A DNA stretch of 64,000 nucleotides from Streptomyces fulvoviolaceus (GTDB taxonomy: Bacteria > Actinomycetota > Actinomycetes > Streptomycetales > Streptomycetaceae), in NCBI RefSeq assembly GCF_000718165.1, contig NZ_JOEY01000015.1, forward strand, positions 235,632 to 299,631. Direction: 5' to 3'. The notes under the pieces are model-generated. The model saw only the letters and a list, made by a program, of their open reading frames with translations. It had not been told where the DNA came from and did not search any database. Position numbers and translations under genes: made by a program. Every line of letters begins with the position of its first letter. Position 1 is the first letter of the stretch. Below are positions 37,297-46,365 of the stretch, one piece after another.

Positions 37297-38727
37297 TCAG
37301 CCCGCTGCCTTCTTCCTCGCCCCGCCCATCCCCCCGCTCGCCACAAGGCTCACCCCCACCAACCCCGCCGCGGCCCAGAACGCGGCCTGCGCGGCGGGCA
37401 GCGAGGCCTCCGGGCCGCCGGGTCCGGCGGTGTCGAGGTAGACGCTGCCGAGGACGGCGACGCCGAGGGTGGCACCGAGTTGCTGGACCGCGTTGAGGAG
37501 GCCGGCTGCCGAGCCGATCTCCTGCGGGCGCAGGGGTGCCAGGGCGAGGGTGAAGAAGGCGGGGGCGAAGAGGCCGGCGCCGAGTCCGACGGCGGCCAGG
37601 GCGGGCAGCAGCGGCCGAGGGTACGTGGCGGGGCTCGCCGAGTCGTAGGCGACGACGGCCCCCAGCAGTCCGGCCAGGAGGACGCCGAGTCCGGCGTACA
37701 TCACGCGGCGCCCGTACCGTCGTACGAGATGCGCGCCCGCCGCCCAGGAGGCCACGGCGAGGCCCACCGACCACGGCGCGAGGCTCAGGCCGGACTTCAA
37801 CACACCGATGCCCAGGCCGAGTTGGAGTTGGAGCACGACGACCGTCATGAGACCGTTGGTCACCGCGAAGAAGGCCGCCGACGCCACCAGGGCGGCCGGG
37901 AAGCCGCGGTGGGCGAACAGGCTCGGCTCGACGAGCGGGCTGCGCCCGGCGGCGGCGACGCGGCGCTGGTGGACCGCGAAGCCGGCGAGGACGGCCAGGC
38001 CCGCGGCCACAACGCACCAGCTCCGCCCGGGCAGTTGGGCCACATCCGCGCCGATCAGCGGAAAGACCAGGAGGCCGGTGCCGGTCATCGCGAGGACCGT
38101 GCCGGTCACGTCGAGGGTGGGCCGCGAGGGGGCCCGGTCCTCCGGCAGCCTGGACGACAGGGCGAGGACCACGAGGGCGACCGGCACGTTGACCAGGAAC
38201 ACCGCGCGCCAGGACGAGCCGAACAGGTCGGCGTGGGTCAGCACCCCGCCGAGCACCGGCCCGCACACGGCCGCGAGGCCCATCACCGGGCCGATGCCGC
38301 CCAGCGCCCGGGACACCTCCGCGCCGGAGAACATCGCCTTGATCAGCCCGATGGTCTGGGGGATGATCACGGCCGCCGCCGCACCCTGCACCGCCCGGAA
38401 CCCGATCAGGGCCCCCACGGTCGGCGCCAGGGCGCAGGCGACCGAAGCCGCCGTGAACCCCGTGACGCCGAGGACGAACAGCCGTCTGCGGCCCGCGATG
38501 TCGCCCAGACGGCCGCCGGTGACGAGCAGCACCGCGAACGGCAGAGTGTAGGCGGTGGTGAACCACTGCACGTCGGACACCGCCCCGCCCAGGTCGGCGT
38601 GGATCGCGGGCGCGGCGACCTGGACGACGGTCGCGTCCAGCAGGTTCATCGCCTCACCGAGCAGCAGGGCGACGAGGGCCGCCCGGCGCCACGGGTGGAC
38701 GGGGGCGATTACTTGTCGGGTGGTCAT
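37297..38727 (-). CDS. MFS drug-type efflux transporter (DHA2, EmrB/QacA-like)
   Basis: A 476-residue membrane protein with about 14 helices. Family signs: LLDATVVQVAAPAIHADLG in helix 1, the A-loop GGRLGDIAGRRRLF, and the antiporter motif GIGPVMGLAAVCGPVLGGVL in helix 5. It probably exports toxic or secondary metabolites by proton antiport. The ATG at 38727 starts MTTRQVIAPVHPW. No TetR or MarR regulator is adjacent; the nearest genes are a divergent methyltransferase and the repeat array beyond its stop. Confidence 0.92.
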   Translation of the reverse strand: MTTRQVIAPVHPWRRAALVALLLGEAMNLLDATVVQVAAPAIHADLGGAVSDVQWFTTAYTLPFAVLLVTGGRLGDIAGRRRLFVLGVTGFTAASVACALAPTVGALIGFRAVQGAAAAVIIPQTIGLIKAMFSGAEVSRALGGIGPVMGLAAVCGPVLGGVLTHADLFGSSWRAVFLVNVPVALVVLALSSRLPEDRAPSRPTLDVTGTVLAMTGTGLLVFPLIGADVAQLPGRSWCVVAAGLAVLAGFAVHQRRVAAAGRSPLVEPSLFAHRGFPAALVASAAFFAVTNGLMTVVVLQLQLGLGIGVLKSGLSLAPWSVGLAVASWAAGAHLVRRYGRRVMYAGLGVLLAGLLGAVVAYDSASPATYPRPLLPALAAVGLGAGLFAPAFFTLALAPLRPQEIGSAAGLLNAVQQLGATLGVAVLGSVYLDTAGPGGPEASLPAAQAAFWAAAGLVGVSLVASGGMGGARKKAAG

Positions 38728-38877
38728 GAGCCCAACTTGGAGAGCGGGCAGAGGGCGCTCCAGCCACAGACCTCGGATCGCGGATTTCCTCCATCCCGGG
38801 CAACCATGACGAGGAAATCCCACACACCCATCAACTACCCCTGATTAGACGCGAGTTGAAGATGGGAAGGGAGGTGC

Positions 38878-39684
38878 ATGGACCGAAACATCGATGGCCT
38901 CGACACCGGGAGCGCGCACTCCGCGCGGATCTACGACTACATCATCGGCGGCGAGGACCACTACCCCGCGGACCGGGAGGCCGGCGACGCCATGTGTCGC
39001 GAGTGGCCGGCCCTGCCGGTGCACATGCGGGCCAACCGCGACTTCATGAACCGCGCGGTGCGCCATCTCGCCGAGAAGGCGGGGATACGCCAGTTCCTCG
39101 ACGTCGGCACCGGCATCCCGACCTCCCCCAACATCCACGAGATCGCCCAGTCGGTGTCCCCCGACTCCCGGGTGGTGTACGTCGACAACGACCCGCTCGT
39201 CCTCCGGCTCTCCCAGGGGCTGCTCACCAGCACGCCCGAGGGCCGGACTTCGTACATCGAGGCGGACATGCGCGACCCGGCGAGCATCCTCCAGGCGCCC
39301 GAACTGCGCGCGACCCTCGACCTGACCCGGCCGATCGCCCTGACCGTCATCGCGATCGTGCACTTCATGATGGACGAGGACGACGCCGTCGGCATCGTGC
39401 GCCGGCTCCTCGACCCGCTCCCCTCCGGCAGCCACCTCGCGATGTCCATCGGCACCGCCGAGTTCGCACCGGACGAAGTGGGAAAGGTGGCGCGCGAGTA
39501 CGCGGCCCGGGGCATGCCGATGCGGCTGCGCACCTTCGCCGAGGCCGAGGAGTTCTTCACGGGACTCGAACTCGTCGAGCCGGGCGTCGTCCAGGTCCAC
39601 AAGTGGCATCCGGACGGCACGGGCACCGAGGTGACCCGGGACACGGACATCGCGATGTACGGGGTGGTGGCGCGCAAGCCGTGA
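38878..39684 (+). CDS. DUF574-type SAM-dependent methyltransferase
   Basis: A 268-residue methyltransferase of the actinobacterial PF04672/DUF574 family, which is very numerous in Streptomyces. Typical segments are SARIYDYIIGGEDHYPADRE at the N-terminus, motif I FLDVGTGIPTSPN, VVYVDNDPLVL for the SAM ribose, and ALTVIAIVHFMMDEDDA. The natural substrate of the family is unknown. The ATG at 38878 follows GGGAGG. A hairpin lies just after the stop. Confidence 0.92.
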   Translation: MDRNIDGLDTGSAHSARIYDYIIGGEDHYPADREAGDAMCREWPALPVHMRANRDFMNRAVRHLAEKAGIRQFLDVGTGIPTSPNIHEIAQSVSPDSRVVYVDNDPLVLRLSQGLLTSTPEGRTSYIEADMRDPASILQAPELRATLDLTRPIALTVIAIVHFMMDEDDAVGIVRRLLDPLPSGSHLAMSIGTAEFAPDEVGKVAREYAARGMPMRLRTFAEAEEFFTGLELVEPGVVQVHKWHPDGTGTEVTRDTDIAMYGVVARKP

Positions 39685-39689
39685 CGGTG

Positions 39690-39710
39690 GCGCCCCCGGG
39701 GACGGGGCGC
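39690..39710. terminator. Terminator-like hairpin after the DUF574 gene
   Basis: GCGCCCC (39690-39696) and GGGGCGC (39704-39710) form a perfect seven-base stem with a seven-base loop, beginning six bases after the stop codon. Confidence 0.6.
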
Positions 39711-39988
39711 TCGTTGCCGGTTGTACGCTCGTTCCCGCCGGGTACGCGTTCCGGTTCCGCTCCGTCCCCGCCACCCCGCTACCACCACCGTCGGCATTCC
39801 TGCTGGCCCAGAGACCATCACGATGCGGCACCGAGTACTCACTACAAGCGGCTGATCACTTGACTACCGGCGGTCACACACGGTTGGCTCCGAGCCAGTG
39901 AAGGTTCAACAGGCCGGCGCGCACACCTGCGTTCGGGCCTCACTTTCGCGTTCCACTTGCTCGGCCGCACAGCGAGGTGCCGCACTCC
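39711..39988. other. Intergenic region ahead of the binding protein-conservon operon
   Basis: About 280 bases with no credible gene. The AT-richer segment 39820-39875 (CACTTGACTACCGGCGGTC) is the most likely place for the promoter of the operon that starts at 39989; no -10 is convincing. Confidence 0.35.
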
Positions 39989-41002
39989 ATGAACACTCCT
40001 CCCCCACCTCAGGCCTCCCTCGGATTCCCGCGCCTCGCGGCGCTGACCGCCGTCGCGTTCCTGCTCGTCGCCGGCTGCTCCGGCTCCGGCGACACGCAGC
40101 TCGACTCGGGCACGGACGCGGCGGGCAAGGCGGGCAGCGGTGACCTCAAGGTCGCTCTGATCACCCACGGCGGCAAGGGCGACGCCTTCTGGGATCTCGT
40201 GCAGAAGGGCGCCCGGGCCGCCGCCGCGAAGGACGGCATCGAGCTGACGTACGCGAGCGACTCCGACCCCGTCAAGCAGGCGGAGCTGGTGCGCGACGCG
40301 GTCGGTGACGGGGTCGACGGCATCGCGGTGACCCTGGCCAAGCCGCAGGCGATGAAGGGCCCGGTCGCCGCGGCCAGGGCGGCCGGGATACCCGTGGTCG
40401 GCCTCAACTCCGGTATCGACGCCTGGAAGTCCCAGGGTCTGCTGGAGTACTTCGGCCAGGACGAGAGCGTCGCCGGCGCGGCCGTCGGGGACAAGCTGAA
40501 CGACCTCAAGGCCAAGCACGCCCTGTGCGTCGTCCACGAGCGGGGCAACGTCGCCCTGGAGGCCCGCTGCGCCGGCCTGACGAAGGCGTTCCACGGCGAG
40601 GCCGAGAACCTCTACGTCGAGGGCACCGACACGGAGGCGGTGGACGCAGCCCTCACGGCACAGCTCCGCCAGGACCCGAGCATCGACGAAGTCGTCACGC
40701 TGAACGCCCAGTTCGCGCTGGACGCGGTCAAGTCGGTGAAGGAGGCGGGCAGCGAGGCCCGGATCGCCACCTTCGACCTCAACAAGGACCTGGTCAAGGC
40801 CGTGCAGAGCGGGGACGTGCAGTTCGCGGTGGACCAGCAGCCGTATCTGCAGGGCTACCTCGCGGTGGACGCGCTCTGGCTGTACAAGACCAACGGCAAC
40901 CTCAGCGGGGGCGGCGTGGCCCCCGTGCTCACCGGGCCGGCGTTCGTCACGAAGACGAACGTCGCGGCGGTCGCGAAGTTCGCCGCCGCCGGAACCCGTT
41001 GA
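39989..41002 (+). CDS. Sugar-type solute-binding lipoprotein linked to a conservon
   Basis: A 337-residue extracytoplasmic lipoprotein (lipobox LLVAGC) with the type I periplasmic-binding fold of the ribose/RbsB (PF13407) group: VALITHGGKGDAFWDLVQKG, GVDGIAVTLAKP, AGIPVVGLNSGID, and TFDLNKDLVKAVQSGDVQFA. No permease or ATPase gene is near. The cvnA sensor gene starts 58 bases downstream on the same strand, so the protein may present a ligand to the sensor kinase rather than feed a transporter; this is inference from context. Start: ATG at 39989, with a GTG at 39977 as the alternative. Confidence 0.87.
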   Translation: MNTPPPPQASLGFPRLAALTAVAFLLVAGCSGSGDTQLDSGTDAAGKAGSGDLKVALITHGGKGDAFWDLVQKGARAAAAKDGIELTYASDSDPVKQAELVRDAVGDGVDGIAVTLAKPQAMKGPVAAARAAGIPVVGLNSGIDAWKSQGLLEYFGQDESVAGAAVGDKLNDLKAKHALCVVHERGNVALEARCAGLTKAFHGEAENLYVEGTDTEAVDAALTAQLRQDPSIDEVVTLNAQFALDAVKSVKEAGSEARIATFDLNKDLVKAVQSGDVQFAVDQQPYLQGYLAVDALWLYKTNGNLSGGGVAPVLTGPAFVTKTNVAAVAKFAAAGTR

Positions 41003-41060
41003 CCCGCTCTCCCCTCCGCGCTGAGCTCCCCGCTCCTCGCTGACCGCCCAAGGACCGACC

Positions 41061-43376
41061 ATGTCTCCACGGAAAGGCGCCCGGCGCCGCCGCCTCGGCC
41101 CCATACGTCTCTCCCTCATCCTCCTGGCGCTGGTGCCCAGCGTCACGCTCGCCGCGATGTGGAGTGTGACGACGATCCAGATGTTCTCGGAGGGCCTACG
41201 GCTGCGCTCACAGACGGAGTTGAGCAGGTCCACCGGGGCCATGGGCACCGACGCGACGCTCGCACTGCAGCGGGAACGCAGTCTGTCGGCCGTGCTGCTG
41301 GCCTCGCCCGACAGCTCCCGGACGGCCCTGGACGAACAGCGGAAACGTACCGACGAGGTGGTCGCCCAACTGGTCAGTCAGTCCGAGGCGATCAAGAAGG
41401 CCCCCGATCGGATCGGCGACCGGATGTACTCGGTCATCGCCGCGATGGGGAGCCTGGAGTACTACCGGAGCCAGGTGGACCACCGCACCAACATGACCGC
41501 CGACCAGGCGCTGGCCCAGTACACCTCGATCATCGACGACCAGATCCAGGCCTTCCAGGAGCTCTCCCAGGTGGACGACGGGGACCTCACCTCCCAGGCC
41601 GGGCCGCTCGTCGCCCTTGAGCGTTCGGCGGAGCTGGTCTCCCAGGAGGACGCCCAGCTGCACCTGTCCTGGCCGTCGGGGCAGCTCGACGAGAAGTCGT
41701 GGGACCAGTTCGCGCAGCTGGTCAACGTACGGCGCTGGCTCGTCCGGGACCAGCTCCAGCCCTCGCTGCGCGGCACGTTGCAGACACGGACCGAGCGGAT
41801 TCTCGAGAGCTCGGAGTGGAAGACCCTGGAGCTCGTCGAGGACCAGGTGCTCGCGGCCCGGGCCAACGGCCTCACCGCTGACCGGGAGATCACCCTGCCG
41901 GACGCGCAGAAACAGTGGAACACCGCGCTGGACAAGCTCTCGGACCAGTACACGCAGCTGATCCACCAGGAGACGGCCGGACTGCTCGAACGCAGCGACG
42001 ACAAGTCGCAGGGACTGCTGATCAAGGCGGCCTCGCTGAGCACCGGAGGGTTCGTCGCTCTGCTGGTGTGCGTGATCATGTCGTGGCGCATCACCCGCTC
42101 CCTCTCCCGGCGGCTGCGCGGACTGCGCATCGCCACCCTCAGCCTCGCGGAGGAGCGGCTGCCCGATGTCGTCGCACGGCTCGACCGCGGCGAGACGGTC
42201 GACGTGGAGTCCGCCACGCCCCCGCTGGACTACGGCCGGGACGAACTCGGGCAGGTGGCACAGGCGTTCAACACCGCGCAGCGCACGGCGGTCCACACCG
42301 CGGTGGAACTCGCCGACACCAGACGCGGCTTCCAGAAGGTGATCCTGGGCATCGCCCGGCAGAGCCAGAACCTGGTCAACCTCCAGCTCAGCAAGCTAGA
42401 CGCGCTGGAACGCGAGCACCAGGACCCCGACATCCTCGCGGGCCTGTACGAACTGGACTCCACCGCCAGCCAGTTGCGCCGCTACGAGGAGAACCTCGTC
42501 ATCATCAGCGGCGGGCAGCCACGGCGCAGCTGGAGCGATCCGGTCGCGCTGATCGACATCCTGCGCAGTGCGGTCGGCGAGGTAGCCGAGTACCAGCGGG
42601 TGGAGGTGCACACCGACGAGGAGGTGTGCGTCGCCCCGCCCGCGGTGGCGGACGTGATCCATCTGCTGGCCGAACTCATCGAGAACGCCACCGTGTACTC
42701 CCCCGAGCCCAGCCCCGTCGGGGTACGGGCCGGGATGGTGGCGAAGGGACTGGCCGTCGAGATCGAGGACCGGGGCCTCGGCATGTCCGAGGACGACTAC
42801 GCCTCGTTCAACGTCCAGTTGGCCGAGCCCCCGAAGTTCGACGTGGTGGCGCTCGCCGACGACCTCCGGCTCGGCATGTTCGTCATCGCCCGGATCGCCA
42901 ACCGGCACGGCATCGCCGTAACCTTGCGTTCCTCGCCGTACGGCGGGACCACGGCGATCGTGCTGATCCCGCACGAGATCGTGGTGAGCGAGGCCGCCGA
43001 CACCGCGGCCCCGCAGAAGGCGGACACCCCACCCGCCCGGACGGCCCGGCCGCCCCTGCTCGCGCCGCGGACCGCCCCCGCTCCCGCGCCCCGGTCCAAC
43101 GGACTGACCCCACTGCCCCGCCGGGTGCCGCAGACCAGCCTCGCCGTCGAGCTGCGGGAGGAGGCCACGCCCGAAGCCGAGGAGGACGCCGAGGACTTCA
43201 CCGCGGAACTCGCGGCCTCCTCGCTCGCCGGATTCCAGCGCGGCACACTCCGGGCCCGGGACGAGGACGAAGAGACGCAGGACGAAGAGACGCAGGACGC
43301 TCAGACGCAGGACGACCCGCTCGATGTCCGGGAGGACCCGGCCGCCGCCCCGACTCCCCACACCGACCGCTCATGA
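41061..43376 (+). CDS. cvnA: Conservon sensor histidine-kinase-like protein (CvnA), conservon 1
   Basis: A 771-residue membrane sensor. TM1 about 17-38, an extracytoplasmic nitrate-sensing-like helical domain (40-325), TM2 about 328-346, HAMP-like linker, a helical dimerisation region, and a HATPase domain with N-box LLAELIENATVYSP (about 534) and G-box EIEDRGLGMSEDD. The tail (650-771) is Pro/Ala then Asp/Glu/Thr-rich. Where the second CvnA of the window has His484 (SIDHIAVRLRR), this one has Ser467 (ELDSTASQLRR). CvnA proteins recruit CvnB, C and D at the membrane. It is followed at once by cvnB, cvnC and cvnD, and a solute-binding gene precedes it. Confidence 0.9.
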   Translation: MSPRKGARRRRLGPIRLSLILLALVPSVTLAAMWSVTTIQMFSEGLRLRSQTELSRSTGAMGTDATLALQRERSLSAVLLASPDSSRTALDEQRKRTDEVVAQLVSQSEAIKKAPDRIGDRMYSVIAAMGSLEYYRSQVDHRTNMTADQALAQYTSIIDDQIQAFQELSQVDDGDLTSQAGPLVALERSAELVSQEDAQLHLSWPSGQLDEKSWDQFAQLVNVRRWLVRDQLQPSLRGTLQTRTERILESSEWKTLELVEDQVLAARANGLTADREITLPDAQKQWNTALDKLSDQYTQLIHQETAGLLERSDDKSQGLLIKAASLSTGGFVALLVCVIMSWRITRSLSRRLRGLRIATLSLAEERLPDVVARLDRGETVDVESATPPLDYGRDELGQVAQAFNTAQRTAVHTAVELADTRRGFQKVILGIARQSQNLVNLQLSKLDALEREHQDPDILAGLYELDSTASQLRRYEENLVIISGGQPRRSWSDPVALIDILRSAVGEVAEYQRVEVHTDEEVCVAPPAVADVIHLLAELIENATVYSPEPSPVGVRAGMVAKGLAVEIEDRGLGMSEDDYASFNVQLAEPPKFDVVALADDLRLGMFVIARIANRHGIAVTLRSSPYGGTTAIVLIPHEIVVSEAADTAAPQKADTPPARTARPPLLAPRTAPAPAPRSNGLTPLPRRVPQTSLAVELREEATPEAEEDAEDFTAELAASSLAGFQRGTLRARDEDEETQDEETQDAQTQDDPLDVREDPAAAPTPHTDRS

Positions 43377-43387
43377 AGGACACCGCC

Positions 43388-43810
43388 ATGACACGCCCCA
43401 CCCCCGCCACGGACACCCAGCTCGACCAGTTGCTCACCGGTCTGGTGGACCGGGTCGCCGACGTGAACCACGCCGTGGTGCTCTCCGAGGACGGGCTGGT
43501 CGTCAGCCGGTCCACCGGCTTCGTGCGCGACGACGCCGAACGGCTGGCGGCGACCGCGTCCGGGCTGATGAGCCTCAGCAAGGGCGTCAGCATGGACTTC
43601 CGCGGCGGTCCGGTGCGCCAGGCGCTCATCGAGATGGCCAACAGCTTCCTGATCCTGACCTCGGCGGGCCCCGGCGCCCATCTCGTCGTCCTCACCGGTC
43701 CGGGCGCGGACGTCGGTGTGGTGGCGTACCAGATGAACATGCTGGTGAAGAAGATCGGCGAGCATCTCAGCGCGGCACCGCGGGCCGGCATCGGCCCCAC
43801 CGGCGAGTGA
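43388..43810 (+). CDS. cvnB: Roadblock/LC7 protein CvnB, conservon 1
   Basis: A 140-residue roadblock/LC7 protein, the MglB-like partner or activator of the CvnD GTPase. Typical segments: HAVVLSEDGLVVSRSTGF, AERLAATASGLMSLSKG and GAHLVVLTGPGADVGVVAYQ. I chose the ATG at 43388, which has AAGGA seven bases upstream; an in-frame ATG at 43373 overlaps the cvnA stop but lacks a ribosome binding site. It is second in the operon. Confidence 0.92.
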   Translation: MTRPTPATDTQLDQLLTGLVDRVADVNHAVVLSEDGLVVSRSTGFVRDDAERLAATASGLMSLSKGVSMDFRGGPVRQALIEMANSFLILTSAGPGAHLVVLTGPGADVGVVAYQMNMLVKKIGEHLSAAPRAGIGPTGE

Positions 43811-43811
43811 G

Positions 43812-44171
43812 GTGAGCGAAAGCGACGGGGCGGGCCGCTTGGTGCGGCCCTTCGCCCTGACCGGTGGACGGACCCGGCCCAGCCGTGCGGACTTCACCCT
43901 GATCACCACGGTGACCGCGGTGGATCCGCCGCCGGAGCGGGCGCCCCGGCCGCAGCCGGAGCAGGCGCGGATCCTACGGCGGTGCGTACGGCCGCTCGCC
44001 GTGGCGGAGCTGGCGGCCCTGCTCGACCTGCCGGTGAGCGTGGTCGTGATCATGCTCTGCGACCTGCTGGAGGCGGGCCTGATCACCGCCCGTCCGCCGC
44101 ACCCCGTCTCGACCCGCACCACGGACCTGGACCTGCTGCAGAAAGTGAGGGACGGCCTTGGCCGGCTCTGA
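43812..44171 (+). CDS. cvnC: DUF742 protein CvnC, conservon 1
   Basis: A 119-residue DUF742 protein, the third conservon component, with a winged-helix-like fold: RLVRPFALTGGRTRP near the N-terminus and LAVAELAALLDLPVSVVVIM plus LCDLLEAGLITAR. The biochemical role is unknown; it may be an adaptor in the CvnA-D complex. The GTG starts one base after the cvnB stop, and the gene overlaps cvnD by 14 bases. Confidence 0.92.
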   Translation: MSESDGAGRLVRPFALTGGRTRPSRADFTLITTVTAVDPPPERAPRPQPEQARILRRCVRPLAVAELAALLDLPVSVVVIMLCDLLEAGLITARPPHPVSTRTTDLDLLQKVRDGLGRL

Positions 44172-44730
44172 GACTCCCGCCGCACCCGACACCGTCAAGA
44201 TCCTGATCGCCGGGGGCTTCGGCGTCGGCAAGACCACGATGGTGGGGTCGGTCAGCGAGATCATGCCGCTGCGCACCGAGGAATCGCTGACCGTCGCCGG
44301 CCTGGGCGTCGACGACCTCGCCGGGATCGAGCAGAAGCGGGCCACCACCGTGGCCCTGGACTTCGGCCGGATCACCATCAACGACCACCTGGTGCTGTAC
44401 CTGTTCGGTACGCCGGGGCAGCAGCGGTTCTGGTTCATGTGGAACGACCTGGCCGTGGGCGCGCTGGGCGCGGTGGTCCTGTTCGACGTGCGTCGGCCGG
44501 ACTCCAGTTTCGCTGCCGTGGACTTCTTCGAGCGTCGGGGCATTCCGTTCGTCGTCGGGGTCAACGGGTTCGACGGGAAGCATCCGTATCCGGCCGAGGA
44601 CATCCGGGACGCGCTGGCCCTTCCGGCGGATGTGCCGGTGGTGCTGTGCGATGCGCGTGACCGTGAGTCGAGCAAGGACGTACTGATCGCCCTGCTGGAC
44701 CTGTTGATCGCGTCCGCGGCTCGGAGCTGA
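44158..44730 (+). CDS. cvnD: Conservon small GTPase CvnD, conservon 1
   Basis: A 190-residue Ras-like GTPase (MglA-like). G1 GGFGVGKTT (19-27), G3-region FGTPGQQRFWFMW, and G4-like VNGFDGK are seen. It probably switches the conservon complex between states at the membrane. TTG start at 44158 with GAGGGA at five-base spacing, inside the cvnC coding end. The operon ends here, and a REP-like hairpin element follows 38 bases on. Confidence 0.92.
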   Translation: MAGSETPAAPDTVKILIAGGFGVGKTTMVGSVSEIMPLRTEESLTVAGLGVDDLAGIEQKRATTVALDFGRITINDHLVLYLFGTPGQQRFWFMWNDLAVGALGAVVLFDVRRPDSSFAAVDFFERRGIPFVVGVNGFDGKHPYPAEDIRDALALPADVPVVLCDARDRESSKDVLIALLDLLIASAARS

Positions 44731-44768
44731 GTGCTCCGCCGGTCATGTGGTTCGTTCACCGCGGGCCC

Positions 44769-44812
44769 GGTGGGGGCTGGTCACGCAGTTCCCCGCGCCC
44801 CTTCAGGGGCGC
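44769..44812. repeat. REP-like element (copy B), also a likely terminator
   Basis: The element contains GGTGGGGGCTGGTCACGCAG and TTCCCCGCGCCCC and ends in a perfect hairpin GCGCCCC-TTCA-GGGGCGC. It sits in the 100-base gap between convergent cvnD and the M81 peptidase gene, so it can stop transcription from both sides. Copies A, C and D are related. Confidence 0.8.
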
Positions 44813-44830
44813 TGTGCCGCGCCGGGGTTC

Positions 44831-46333
44831 TCACTCGTCCGGCCCCCTGAGCGGTTCGTTCGACGGGGCGATGATGCGCGCCGTGAGGTCCGGGTCGGGC
44901 ATGTCCCGGTCGAAGGGGAACATCGGGCGGCGGATGCGGCGGTGGCCGAGTCTCGGCAGGTCCTGGTCCACGCCGCCCGGGGTCAGTGCCATCTTCCAGT
45001 CGGCGGCCATCGCGAACAGCTCGGGCTCCAGATAGCCGATCTTGACGAGGACGACGTCGGCCGCGCGCGGGTCCAACTCGAGGTCGGTGAAGTCGTGTTC
45101 GAAGTGGTACGGCTTCCTCCGCCGGGTGAGGATCACGTGCACGCTCCCCACCCGCAGCACGGCCTCGGTGCCCGCGTGCCGGTCGCCGTGCCGGAGCGCG
45201 TGGACCACGCCGGTCAGGGTGAGCGGTCCGGCGTGGCGGTCGTCGACCTCGGCGCCCGCGGTGACGGTGACCGTGGCACCGACGCCGGCCTTCACCGCCG
45301 TATCGACCGCTGCCGGGCCCGGGAGCGAGGCGTAGATGACCGTGGGCCCGTCGGGGTCCTTGAACTCCGGTCGGGCGACGACCTGTTGGAGCCCCCAGGT
45401 GACGTCCCCGGCGCCGCCCGCCGTCGGGTTGTCGCCGGTGTCACTGACGAAGTACGGGCGTTCCGCGGAGGCCAGTGCCGCGTCCAGGCACTCGTCCAGG
45501 GTGCCCGTGGGCGCGACGAAGTCGAAGTCGTGGCGGGCCTTCCAGAAGCCGCGGGCCAGCCGCTCCGCCCCCGCGGTGACCGCCTCCTCGTCGTGTCCCG
45601 TGACGACGACGGCGGCCCGGTTGCGGGGTTCGTCAGCCCACGCGTAGCCGACCCAGATCGCCGCGTCGGTGACGCCGTCCGCCGCCGCCACCTCGTCGAC
45701 GGCCGCGTACACGCTCCTCGCGGGTTCGATCCGGGTGGAGGTCTGCTCGCCGCCCAGCAGGACCGGAACCGGGATCCACGCCTTGACCGGGCGGGGTGCG
45801 CCGCTCGCCAGGTGGTCCACGAGGTTGCGGGCCGCCCGTTCCTTCGTCTCCATGACGTCCTCGTGCGGGGCCGTGCGGTAGCAGGTGATCAGGTCGCTCC
45901 GGTGGGCGAGTTCACGGGAGACGTTGCCGTGCAGGTCCATCGAGGCCGACACGATGACGTCGGGGCCGACCACCTCGCGGATGCGGTGGAGGAGTTCGGC
46001 CTCGGCGTCGTCCAGGCCCTCGACGGTCATGGCGCCGTGGATGTCGTACCAGAGACCGTCGATCGTCCCCAACTGCCCCAACCGGTCGAGGAGTTCCTCG
46101 GTGAGTTCGGCGTACGCGGTGGCCGTCACCGTGCCACCGGGGAGCGACTTGCCGACCAACGCGCCGCGCCAGTCGGCCGCTTCGCGCAGGGGCTGCCCCG
46201 GGGCGAGGAAGGGGTAGCGGGTCAGGACGTCCGCGCCGCGCTGCGGGTGGAAGGCGGGGACCTCGGTGCGGGCCGGGGAGAAGGTCGAGGACTCGATGCC
46301 GAGGCCGGCGACGGCGATGACGGGGCGGGACAT
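44831..46333 (-). CDS. M81-family metallopeptidase (MlrC-like)
   Basis: A 500-residue member of the M81/MlrC group, named for the zinc enzyme that finishes degradation of microcystin peptides. Conserved metal-site regions are visible: GLWYDIHGAMTVEGLDDAE, VSASMDLHGNVSREL, and FVSDTGDNPTAGG. In many bacteria such genes lie beside oligopeptide-type ABC importers, as here (47.7-53 kb), so it may process the imported compound. The ATG follows GGAGGAACC. It lies 32 bases downstream of the ROK repressor gene on the same strand, so the two form one operon. Confidence 0.88.
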   Translation of the reverse strand: MSRPVIAVAGLGIESSTFSPARTEVPAFHPQRGADVLTRYPFLAPGQPLREAADWRGALVGKSLPGGTVTATAYAELTEELLDRLGQLGTIDGLWYDIHGAMTVEGLDDAEAELLHRIREVVGPDVIVSASMDLHGNVSRELAHRSDLITCYRTAPHEDVMETKERAARNLVDHLASGAPRPVKAWIPVPVLLGGEQTSTRIEPARSVYAAVDEVAAADGVTDAAIWVGYAWADEPRNRAAVVVTGHDEEAVTAGAERLARGFWKARHDFDFVAPTGTLDECLDAALASAERPYFVSDTGDNPTAGGAGDVTWGLQQVVARPEFKDPDGPTVIYASLPGPAAVDTAVKAGVGATVTVTAGAEVDDRHAGPLTLTGVVHALRHGDRHAGTEAVLRVGSVHVILTRRRKPYHFEHDFTDLELDPRAADVVLVKIGYLEPELFAMAADWKMALTPGGVDQDLPRLGHRRIRRPMFPFDRDMPDPDLTARIIAPSNEPLRGPDE

Positions 46334-46365
46334 GGTTCCTCCGGATTCGGAACGGACTGCCGGGT

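Noticed and set aside
36461..38566. Long minus-strand open frame of about 700 codons through the repeat array
   Set aside because: It is Arg/Gly/Ala-rich, runs out of frame across the clear MFS gene, and the repeat spacing does not keep frame; it is an artefact of GC-rich repeats.
43373..43387. ATG overlapping the cvnA stop as start of cvnB in conservon 1
   Set aside because: It lacks a ribosome binding site, whereas the ATG at 43388 has AAGGA at seven bases.
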